Shown: positions 28,772-35,970 of the stretch, piece after piece | How the letters are laid out: each line of letters starts with the position of its first letter | Numbering within the stretch: the first letter of the stretch is position 1 | NCBI RefSeq assembly: GCF_025564085.1 | Contig: NZ_JAMGZJ010000077.1 | Location: 558,001 to 622,000, forward strand | Reading direction: 5' to 3' | Length of the DNA stretch: 64,000 bases | Source of the DNA: Silvania confinis | GTDB lineage: Bacteria; Pseudomonadota; Gammaproteobacteria; Enterobacterales; Enterobacteriaceae | Notes under the pieces: model-generated | Told to the model about the DNA's origin: nothing | The model's database searches: none | Seen by the model: the letters and a program-made list of their open reading frames with translations, nothing else | Translations under genes and position numbers: made by a program

Positions 28772-29559
28772 GCGTGCTCCTTGTGATCTGCGGGGACGAG
28801 CAGGGCGAGGGCTTCATCCAGAATGGCGTTGACCGCGGCGGGCTGATGGGCAAAACGCCCAAGGAAAATCCCGTCAACGTGCGGCCAGAGCTGGGACAGC
28901 AGGCCAGGGCCAGCACTGCCGCCATAAATCACCCGGTGATCGCCAGGCACAGACGACAGATGCGCCCGCAGCCCGGAACAGACGGACTGGATATACTCGC
29001 TGGATGCCGGTTTCGGTGCGCCAATCGCCCACTGCGGCTCCCAGGCAAAAATCAAATCACCGCTCAGGGTGTGCTCACGCAGGTAATCAACAATGACGTT
29101 GGCTTCTGCAATCGCAAACGCGGTGGCGCGTTGATCAGACATTTTTTCTGCCTCGCCGAGGCAAATCACCGGCGTTAAGCCATGGTCGAGCGCCATTTGT
29201 ACTTTGCGACAAATCATGGTTTCGTCTTCATGGAAATGACGACGGCGCTCGGCATGGCCGATTTCGACAAAGGTGCAGCCCATTTCGCTGACCTGTTCAG
29301 CGCTGTTTTCACCGGTCCATGCGCCCGCCGGGGCCGGAGCGATATTTTGCGCGCCCACCTGCATCGCCGTGTTGCTAAAGGCGCGCAGGGTGGCGTCGAT
29401 AGTGGGTGCGGACGGGAAGGTAAAGAGTGTAGTGTTCGGATACTGCTGCAAGAGCGGATGCTGGCGCACAATTTCTGCGACTTCGCGGCTCCATTCCAGC
29501 GTTTGCTGGTAACCAAAATAGGTTTTCAGGCTTACGCCGAGGGTCAGATTGACTGACAT
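28768..29559 (-). CDS. lerI: L-erythrulose-1-phosphate isomerase-like protein (TPI family)
   Basis: 263-residue triosephosphate isomerase homologue with all catalytic residues: Lys12 in GVSLKTYFG, His102 in EIGHAERR and Glu174 in FAWEPQWAIG, plus the phosphate loop IYGGSAGPG. It is not the housekeeping TpiA, which is encoded elsewhere in enterobacteria. TPI-family LerI enzymes convert L-erythrulose-1-phosphate to D-erythrulose-4-phosphate and occur with LerK and DerI, as here. ATG at 29559 has GAGGGGG in front and lies inside the end of the kinase gene. Confidence 0.8.
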   Translation of the reverse strand: MSVNLTLGVSLKTYFGYQQTLEWSREVAEIVRQHPLLQQYPNTTLFTFPSAPTIDATLRAFSNTAMQVGAQNIAPAPAGAWTGENSAEQVSEMGCTFVEIGHAERRRHFHEDETMICRKVQMALDHGLTPVICLGEAEKMSDQRATAFAIAEANVIVDYLREHTLSGDLIFAWEPQWAIGAPKPASSEYIQSVCSGLRAHLSSVPGDHRVIYGGSAGPGLLSQLWPHVDGIFLGRFAHQPAAVNAILDEALALLVPADHKEHA

Positions 29560-31304
29560 GTGGCCCCCTCTTTCTCGCGGTTTGCAGCAGAGGTCAGACA
29601 CTGCCCCAGCGCGGTCACGATCAGGGCCAGAGAAACAGCGCCGGCATCTGGCGTTCCAAGACTGCGTTCTGCAAGCGGTCGCGCACGGCCCATTTTAGGC
29701 ACAAGATGCGCTGTCTCTTTGGCACAGCGATCGGCGTGGCGAGCCGCGCAGTCCCAGGCCAGAGCCAGCGTTTTGCCGTCGTTAACCTCGCTGAGCAGCG
29801 TTTCGCTAAACGGCAGCAGCACATCGACCAGCGTTTTATCCCCGAGCTTCGCTTTGCCAAAATGCATCACGCCGTGAGCCGCATCGTTCACCGCTTTGGC
29901 CACACTCGCGGCATCCGGGCGCTGCTGGTTGCCGATCCCGGTTCCGAGGGTATTTAAAATCACGCCCCAGATAGCACCGGACGTTCCACCGGCTTTGTCC
30001 GCCCAGGCATCGGCGGCCTGCTGCAGGACGGTACCCGCCCCCGCACCCAGCGACAAACAGTAGTGCGCCCTGTCGCGGGCCGCGCGAACGCCGCGCTCCA
30101 TGCCAATACCGTGGTCGCCATCACCAGCAACCGCATCGATCCGCCCCAGCTCTGCAGCATGCTCAATCACCACGTCGGCCAGCGCATCAACCATCGCGAC
30201 CACCAAAATAGCCGCTTCGCGGGATTGGGTTGAGCCCTCAGGCAGGGTTTGCTGCTGACATTCGCCGTCAACGATGACCTGCAACGGTGCGGCGAAAATC
30301 ACGGAGCCTTTTTTAAACGCCGGGCTGTAGGCGGGTGCCATCCACAGCGCCTCCAGCTCTTCGGTAAACCAGGCCAGGGTTAGGGATAAGCCAGCCATAT
30401 TAAAGCTGGTGACAAACTCGCCTACCTGGATATCAGCCAGCACAATGCCCTGTGCCAGCAGTCGGCGTTGAATACCCTGCCACAGGACAAACAGTTCTTC
30501 ATACTTCACCGACCCCAGACCATTTAAAATCGCGCCGACGCGTGCGCCGTTGATGCTCACGCCTGCGGGCAACTCATTGAGCAGCTGTTCAACCAGCATA
30601 TCGGCCAGTTGATCCGCCGTCGGAACGGCGATCTCGCGAATACCGGGCTCACCGTGAATGCCCATCCCGAAGCCCATGCAGCCTTCCGGGACGCTAAACA
30701 GCGGCTGTTCCGCACCTGGCAGCGTACAGCCGGAAAACGCCACGCCGATGGTGCGGGTGCGGGCATTGGCTTCCCGGGCAACGGTCAGCACCTGATCCAG
30801 TGAGTCGCCCCGCTCGGCTGCGGCAGCGGCGGCTTTAAACACCACCAAATCCCCCGCCACGCCGCGGCGCTTTTCACTTTCTTCCCGCGAAGCGCTGGTA
30901 ATGTCATCGGTCACGGCTATCAGCTCACAGGGGATTCCCTCGGCGATCAAACGTTCCCGCGCCAGGCCAAAGTGCAGCACATCACCGGCATAATTACCGA
31001 AGGCCAGCAGCACCCCGGCACCGTTATTGACGGCCCGTGCCACAGAGCAGATCTGCTGTGCCGAAGGCGAAGCAAACAAATTCCCCATCGCCGCCCCGTG
31101 GGCCAGCCCCTGACCTACCAGCCCGGCAAACGCCGGGTAATGGCCGGACCCGCCGCCGATCACAATGGCGACCGTGTTGTGCTGACTCTGGGTGTTACGC
31201 ACCACCCCACCGGGGACCTGACGCACAATTTCAGCATTGGCACTGACAAAACCCGCCACCATCTCTTTGGCAAACTCAGAGGGATCATTTACCAGCCATG
31301 TCAT
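29544..31304 (-). CDS. lerK: DhaK-DhaL type kinase, probable L-erythrulose kinase
   Basis: 586-residue ATP-dependent dihydroxyacetone kinase family protein. Residues 1 to about 330 are the DhaK substrate domain with GGGSGHYPAFAGLVG and His217 in FGMGIHGEPG, the residue that binds the carbonyl carbon of the ketose; residues about 370-580 are the DhaL nucleotide domain with DAVAGDGDHGIGMERG, whose aspartates hold magnesium. Known LerK enzymes of this fold phosphorylate L-erythrulose at C1. Placement between the transporter and the TPI-like isomerase supports that role; dihydroxyacetone kinase is the main alternative. ATG lies one base after the transporter stop, with AGGAG before it. Confidence 0.8.
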   Translation of the reverse strand: MTWLVNDPSEFAKEMVAGFVSANAEIVRQVPGGVVRNTQSQHNTVAIVIGGGSGHYPAFAGLVGQGLAHGAAMGNLFASPSAQQICSVARAVNNGAGVLLAFGNYAGDVLHFGLARERLIAEGIPCELIAVTDDITSASREESEKRRGVAGDLVVFKAAAAAAERGDSLDQVLTVAREANARTRTIGVAFSGCTLPGAEQPLFSVPEGCMGFGMGIHGEPGIREIAVPTADQLADMLVEQLLNELPAGVSINGARVGAILNGLGSVKYEELFVLWQGIQRRLLAQGIVLADIQVGEFVTSFNMAGLSLTLAWFTEELEALWMAPAYSPAFKKGSVIFAAPLQVIVDGECQQQTLPEGSTQSREAAILVVAMVDALADVVIEHAAELGRIDAVAGDGDHGIGMERGVRAARDRAHYCLSLGAGAGTVLQQAADAWADKAGGTSGAIWGVILNTLGTGIGNQQRPDAASVAKAVNDAAHGVMHFGKAKLGDKTLVDVLLPFSETLLSEVNDGKTLALAWDCAARHADRCAKETAHLVPKMGRARPLAERSLGTPDAGAVSLALIVTALGQCLTSAANREKEGATCQSI

Positions 31305-31305
31305 A

Positions 31306-32661
31306 TTAGTGCTCTCCTGCTCGGTTCAAATTCACATCTTTCGCGGCCCGGGTATGCGGGATACGGCTTAAGACCAGCATCAACAGCGCAGACAACAGCA
31401 TAAATCCGCCAACCACCATCATCGGGGCCAGGTAACTGTGGGTTGCGTCATGCAACGCACCGGTAATAAAGCCCGCCGAGAACCCGGCCACGTTGCCGAG
31501 GGTATTGATTAGCGCCACTGCCGCCGCAGCCGATGCGCCAGACAAGAACTGCGTCGGTAAGGTCCAGAAATTCGGTAAGGCGGCGAAAATGGCGCTGGCG
31601 GTAAGCGAGATCACCACCATGGTGGCAAACGGCGTCTCCATAAACAGCGCCACAGGGACGGTGACGGCACCCACTAAGGCCGGGATCGCAATATGCCAGG
31701 TTTTGCAGCCGCGACGGGAGACATCCCGCGACCAGAAGTACATCACTATCGCCGCCACCAGATAAGGTGCACCGGTAATCAGTCCTTTCTCCATCACCCC
31801 AAAGGTGACGTTAAACTGGCTCTGGAAACCGCCAACAATAGTCGGCAGGAAGAAGGCCAGCGCATACAGTCCGTAGACAAAGCCGAAGTAGATCAGGCAC
31901 AGCACCCACACCCGGGCGTTGGACAGCACCAGCCGCAGGCTGTGGTTAGCCGCGTGAGATTTCTGCGCGTCTTCTCGCGCCAGTTCGGTATTGAGCCAGT
32001 TTTTTTCTTCGTCGGTCAGCCATTTCGCGTCGCTCGGTTTATCAATCAGATAGAACCAGGCGATAAAGCCGACCACGATCGCAGGCAGCGATACGCCGAG
32101 GAACATCACGCGCCAGCCTTCAAGCCCGAACAGCCCATGCTGGTTGATAAACCAGGCGGCCAGCGGTGCCCCAAAGACCACGGTCAGCGGCTGGGCCAGG
32201 TAGAACAGCGCAAGGATTTTGCTGCGATGACGCGCAGGCACCCAGGCACTTAGGAAGAAAATAGCCCCAGGGAAGAAACCGGCCTCTGCCACCCCCAACA
32301 GGAAGCGCAGAATATACAGCCCTTCGATATTGCTCACCCAGGTGAACAGCAACGACACCACGCCCCAGGAGACCATGATCCGCGCCAGCCAGCGGCGAGC
32401 GCCGTAGCGATGCAGCGCCAGGTTGCTGGGGACTTCGAGGAGAATATAACCAATAAAGAAAATGCCGGAAGCCAGGCCGAACTGGGCAACCTGCAGCCCA
32501 AGGTCCTGCATCATGCCGTTTGGCCCCGCGAACGAGATGGCCGTTCGGTCGAGGAAGTTAATAAAGAACATCAGCGCAACAAAGGGTACGAGACGGATAG
32601 AGATCTTTCTAATTGCTGACTTTTCGACGTCAGGCACGGCATTCAGGTGAGTAGGGGTCAC
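31306..32661 (-). CDS. MFS transporter, sugar-acid type (probable apionate importer)
   Basis: 451-residue major facilitator of the anion:cation symporter group that includes tartrate, galactonate and phthalate carriers. Twelve hydrophobic segments; typical motif NFLDRTAISFAGP in the first helix region and LLEVPSNLALHRYGARRW after helix 2-3. GTG at 32661 is the likely start because AAGGAG lies seven bases before it; upstream in-frame codons do not have a ribosome site. First gene of the five-gene apionate operon, so the substrate is probably D-apionate or a related branched C5 acid. Confidence 0.8.
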   Translation of the reverse strand: MTPTHLNAVPDVEKSAIRKISIRLVPFVALMFFINFLDRTAISFAGPNGMMQDLGLQVAQFGLASGIFFIGYILLEVPSNLALHRYGARRWLARIMVSWGVVSLLFTWVSNIEGLYILRFLLGVAEAGFFPGAIFFLSAWVPARHRSKILALFYLAQPLTVVFGAPLAAWFINQHGLFGLEGWRVMFLGVSLPAIVVGFIAWFYLIDKPSDAKWLTDEEKNWLNTELAREDAQKSHAANHSLRLVLSNARVWVLCLIYFGFVYGLYALAFFLPTIVGGFQSQFNVTFGVMEKGLITGAPYLVAAIVMYFWSRDVSRRGCKTWHIAIPALVGAVTVPVALFMETPFATMVVISLTASAIFAALPNFWTLPTQFLSGASAAAAVALINTLGNVAGFSAGFITGALHDATHSYLAPMMVVGGFMLLSALLMLVLSRIPHTRAAKDVNLNRAGEH

Positions 32662-32842
32662 AGTGTCTCTCCTTCCAGGTAACGCATTACCGGTGGGATC
32701 AGAGGGTAAATGTTGTTTTGCATAATTCGCATTTATGAATACGCAACCTTTCATATCTTGCAATGCTGGTTGTTCACATTCTTGCTACATGACAAATGAA
32801 CATTAACAGCTCATAAGATTTGTGCATATGGTCATCAAATGA

Positions 32843-32864
32843 AAATGTGATCACCCTCAAAATG
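32843..32864 (+). promoter_or_regulatory. Candidate CRP site
   Basis: Left half AAATGTGA is perfect; after six bases the right half is TCAAAATG against the ideal TCACATTT. Its place midway in a divergent catabolic promoter region is typical for CRP. Visual match only. Confidence 0.45.
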
Positions 32865-32928
32865 TCTTTTTATCACCGTCACAGCACCCTTACAGGGTCA
32901 AAAATGGCTCATATCGCAAATTTAAACT

Positions 32929-32940
32929 GTTCATATGAAA
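32929..32940. promoter_or_regulatory. Operator-like palindrome 1 (GTTCATATGAAA)
   Basis: Contains the perfect ten-base palindrome TTCATATGAA. One of three similar boxes before derI. Confidence 0.5.
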
Positions 32941-32991
32941 ACATGTTGAACTTATGTTTAAGAGAAGCTATTTTTTTCTTAGGCAAATTTC

Positions 32992-33001
32992 GTTCATATG
33001 A
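32992..33001. promoter_or_regulatory. Operator-like box 2 (GTTCATATGA)
   Basis: Same core, one half decayed at its end. It starts 63 bases, six helical turns, after box 1. Confidence 0.45.
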
Positions 33002-33010
33002 TTACTTGTC

Positions 33011-33022
33011 GTTCATATGAAC
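33011..33022. promoter_or_regulatory. Operator-like palindrome 3 (GTTCATATGAAC)
   Basis: Perfect 12-base palindrome, 38 bases before the derI start and 19 bases after box 2. Likely the strongest site for the SorC-type regulator, an inference from repetition and position. Confidence 0.55.
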
Positions 33023-33059
33023 AGTAATCCCCTGACTATCCTGATGTGAGGTAACCACG

Positions 33060-33518
33060 ATGTTAACAATTGCGATTGGTGCTGATGACGCTGCGACAGA
33101 GCTGAGAAATCTGGTGAAGTCCCATCTGCAGGCAAAAGGTATCGAAGTCATCGACTTCAGCCACGATATTGACGACAACCAGCGGATCTACCCCGATATC
33201 GCGTTTAATCTCGCCAGCAAAATTGGCGACGGCACCTATCCGCGCGGGATCCTGCTCTGCGGGACGGGGATCGGGATGGCCATCGTTGCCAACAAAGTCC
33301 CCGGCGTGCGCGCTGCCCAGTGTCACGATACTTATTCCGCTGAACGTGCGCGTAAGAGTAACGATGCGCAGGTCATCACCCTCGGTGCCCGCGTAATTGG
33401 CCCGGAGCTGGCAAAAAACATTATTGATGTCTGGCTGGCGGCCGAATTTGAAGGGGGACGCTCTGCGCCGAAAGTCGACAAAATCAGCTATTACGAAAAA
33501 TTAGGTAAACCGGCATAA
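33060..33518 (+). CDS. derI: RpiB/LacAB-type isomerase, probable D-erythrulose-4-phosphate isomerase
   Basis: 152-residue sugar-phosphate isomerase of the RpiB family. Catalytic Cys67 sits in LLCGTGIGMAIVANK, with the usual CHDTYSAERARKSNDAQVIT downstream. DerI of this family interconverts D-erythrulose-4-phosphate and D-erythrose-4-phosphate and is found with LerK and LerI. Divergent from the transporter operon and followed by a transaldolase, which would take up erythrose-4-phosphate. Ribose-5-phosphate isomerase B activity is the alternative. GAGG lies eight or nine bases before the ATG. Confidence 0.8.
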   Translation: MLTIAIGADDAATELRNLVKSHLQAKGIEVIDFSHDIDDNQRIYPDIAFNLASKIGDGTYPRGILLCGTGIGMAIVANKVPGVRAAQCHDTYSAERARKSNDAQVITLGARVIGPELAKNIIDVWLAAEFEGGRSAPKVDKISYYEKLGKPA

Positions 33519-33562
33519 CCCCGACAGCGGCTTAATCTCTGTTCTTGAGAAGGATAAAGATC

Positions 33563-34561
33563 ATGAGTCAGTTAGATGAACTCAAACGCATCACCACCGT
33601 TGTGGCTGACAGCGGCGATATTGAAGCGGTACGCCGCTTTCAACCGCAGGACGCGACCACCAACCCTTCGCTGATCCTGAAAGCAGCAGCAATCCCGCAG
33701 TATCAATCGCTGATTGACGATGCGCTGGACTATGCCCTGACGCAAGGGGGGTCACAGGAGACGCAGATCATCAACGCCAGCGACAAACTGGCGGTCAATA
33801 TTGGCCTCGAGCTACTTCGCCAGGTGCCTGGACGCGTGTCGACAGAAGTGGATGCCCGCCTCTCATTCGACCGTGGGCTGTGCGTGGCAAAAGCGCGGAA
33901 ACTGATCCGTTTGTATCAGCAGCACGGGATTGATAAGTCGCGGATCCTGATCAAACTGGCCGCCACCTGGCAGGGGATTCGCGCTGCTGAGGAGCTGGAG
34001 CGGGAAGGCATCAACTGTAATTTAACCCTGCTGTTCTCGTTTGCGCAGGCCCGCGCCTGCGCCGAAGCCGGGGCTTTTTTGATTTCGCCTTTTGTCGGAC
34101 GGATCTACGACTGGTATCAACAGCATCAGCCGCAGGAGGTCTATCAGCCGGAGAACGATCCGGGCGTGGTGTCAGTGCGTAACATCTACCACTTCTACAA
34201 AAAGCACGGCTATCCGACGGTGATCATGGGAGCCAGCTTCCGCAGAGTCGAACAGGTGCTGGCCCTGGCTGGCTGCGATCGCCTCACCATTTCGCCTCCC
34301 CTGCTTGCCGAGCTGGACGCAAACAGCGGCGAGATCGAACAGAAGCTGCGGGCCGATGCGCCAGCAGAAGTGCGCCCCTCGCCGTTAAGTGAAGCCGAGT
34401 TTAACTGGCAGCATCATCAGGATGCGATGGCGGTCGATAAGCTGGCGGAAGGTATTCGCCTGTTCGCGCAGGATCAGGAGAAGCTGGAAGCGATGCTCAC
34501 CGCATGCTTAAACGAAAGAGCCCCAACTGCCCGCCTCACCGATGCAATGACCGCGAGCTGA
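33563..34561 (+). CDS. Transaldolase
   Basis: 332-residue class I transaldolase of the TalA/TalB type with the substrate motif [10 protein letters not shown] near residue 30 and the Schiff-base Lys131 in [13 protein letters not shown]. It moves a dihydroxyacetone unit between fructose-6-phosphate and erythrose-4-phosphate. It is an extra copy beyond the housekeeping enzymes, about 15 residues longer at the C-terminus, and is placed 44 bases after derI, which fits a job in feeding erythrose-4-phosphate into the pentose phosphate pathway. Start MSQLDELK is chosen for the AGAAGGA before it. Confidence 0.92.
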   Translation: MSQLDELKRITTVVADSGDIEAVRRFQPQDATTNPSLILKAAAIPQYQSLIDDALDYALTQGGSQETQIINASDKLAVNIGLELLRQVPGRVSTEVDARLSFDRGLCVAKARKLIRLYQQHGIDKSRILIKLAATWQGIRAAEELEREGINCNLTLLFSFAQARACAEAGAFLISPFVGRIYDWYQQHQPQEVYQPENDPGVVSVRNIYHFYKKHGYPTVIMGASFRRVEQVLALAGCDRLTISPPLLAELDANSGEIEQKLRADAPAEVRPSPLSEAEFNWQHHQDAMAVDKLAEGIRLFAQDQEKLEAMLTACLNERAPTARLTDAMTAS

Positions 34562-34570
34562 TGGGGTAAA

Positions 34571-34597
34571 ATCAGGCCTGCATGTAGCAGGCCTGAT
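34571..34597. terminator. Hairpin between transaldolase and lapC
   Basis: Perfect 11-base stem ATCAGGCCTGC / GCAGGCCTGAT with loop ATGTA between convergent genes. No T-run, so terminator strength is uncertain. Confidence 0.6.
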
Positions 34598-34605
34598 GCG
34601 ATGCC

Positions 34606-35970
34606 TTAACGCTCGCGGAACGCCTCCGCCTTCGCGCGCAGGATCGGTTTCAGCAGATAGGTCAGCACCGTTTTTTTGCCGGTAATAATATCCACCGACG
34701 CCACCATCCCCGGAATAATCAACAGCGGTTTTTCATCCGTGCCAAGGTGGTTTTTGTCGGTACGCAGACGGATGATATAGAAGCTTTTCCCGTCTTTGTC
34801 CGTCACCGTATCCGGGCTAATTTGTTCGAGCCTGCCCTTCAGCCCACCGTAGATCGTGTAGTCATAGGCGGTGAACTTGACCGTCGCTTCCAGTCCCGGT
34901 CGCAAAAACGCGATGTCCTGCGGACGAATTTTAGCTTCCACCAGCAGTTGATCGTCGAGCGGGACAATCTCCACCAGGTCATTACCCGGCTGGATCACGC
35001 CGCCGATGGTGTTCACCAGCAGCTGCTGGACCACGCCCCGCACCGGCGAGGTGACCAGGGTGCGGTTCACCCGGTCAGTGATGGCCTTGCCCGAGGCCTG
35101 AATTTTGCTGAGATCGGTGCGGGCTTCGTTGAGCTGCCCCAGCGCTTCGCTGCGGTAGCGGCCGCGGGTTTCGCCCACCTTACTCTCAATCTCTTTGATG
35201 GCAGCTTGCGCGCGCGGGATCGCCAGAATCACCGAGTCCAGCTGCCCCTGGGTTTCGACCACCCCACGACGCAGGCGCAGCATCTCCACTTTTGAAATCG
35301 CGCCTTTGGACACCAGCGGCTCAGACATATTGACCTCCTGCTGCTGCAGGGCCAGGCTACGACGGTACTGGTTGATTTTGCTCTGGAAGTCGAGCAACTC
35401 CTGCTGCTTCTGCACCAGTTGTTCGTCTAACCCGGACAGCTCGCTCTGAATGCGCTTGTTAACGCTGGCAAATAGCTCCAGTTCGCCGTTAGCGATATCC
35501 GGTGCCTGCTGAACGATCTCCGGCGTCAGGGTCAGCGACGTGGCATCGTCAAGCTGGGCAGTCAGCCGCAGGATCCGCGCCTGCAGCGCCAGCTTGTCGG
35601 CTTCGGTCTCCCCGGCGTTAGAGCGAAAGCGGGTATCATCCAGACGCAGCAGCGGCGCCCCGGCTTTGACCACTTCGCCTTCGTGGACGAAAACTTCAGC
35701 GACGATCCCCCCTTCGAGGTTTTGCACTTTTTGCAGCCGGGACGAGGGAATGGCTCGCCCTTCCCCGCGCGTCACCTCATCAATACGGGCCAGCGAGGCC
35801 CAGATAATCATCGCGATAAAGAAGGCGAAGATCGCCCACAGGGTCACGCGTACCACGCGTGGGGCGTCATCCAGCAGCGCGTTGTTGACCTCATTGGTGG
35901 TAAAAGGCGCGGGCTGTTTACCGCCCGACAGCCAGCTCATCAGACGGCTGAGCGCATTAACGATTCGCAT
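34606..35970 (-). CDS. lapC: Type I secretion membrane fusion protein, LapC-like (HlyD family)
   Basis: 454-residue periplasmic adaptor linking the inner membrane ABC exporter to the outer membrane channel. One transmembrane segment near residues 38-58 (VTLWAIFAFFIAMIIWASLA), a biotinyl-lipoyl-like segment (VFVHEGEVVKAGAPLLRLDD), long coiled-coil hairpin about residues 110-285, and a C-terminal beta region ending GMVASVDIITGKKTVLTYLL, the usual HlyD signature. Its start overlaps the end of lapB by 14 bases. Last gene of the adhesin-export operon. Confidence 0.92.
   Translation of the reverse strand: MRIVNALSRLMSWLSGGKQPAPFTTNEVNNALLDDAPRVVRVTLWAIFAFFIAMIIWASLARIDEVTRGEGRAIPSSRLQKVQNLEGGIVAEVFVHEGEVVKAGAPLLRLDDTRFRSNAGETEADKLALQARILRLTAQLDDATSLTLTPEIVQQAPDIANGELELFASVNKRIQSELSGLDEQLVQKQQELLDFQSKINQYRRSLALQQQEVNMSEPLVSKGAISKVEMLRLRRGVVETQGQLDSVILAIPRAQAAIKEIESKVGETRGRYRSEALGQLNEARTDLSKIQASGKAITDRVNRTLVTSPVRGVVQQLLVNTIGGVIQPGNDLVEIVPLDDQLLVEAKIRPQDIAFLRPGLEATVKFTAYDYTIYGGLKGRLEQISPDTVTDKDGKSFYIIRLRTDKNHLGTDEKPLLIIPGMVASVDIITGKKTVLTYLLKPILRAKAEAFRER

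Larger units (their letters stand above)
32662..33059. promoter_or_regulatory. Divergent promoter region of the apionate gene set
   Basis: 398 bases between the transporter and derI starts. It is AT-rich and carries repeated near-palindromes of the type GTTCATATGAAC (three on the derI side, listed separately) and weaker relatives on the transporter side, such as TTTCATATCT at 32749, TGTTCACATT at 32771 and AATGAACATT at 32796. A CRP-like site is at 32843-32864. This looks like one regulatory region for both transcripts. Confidence 0.65.
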
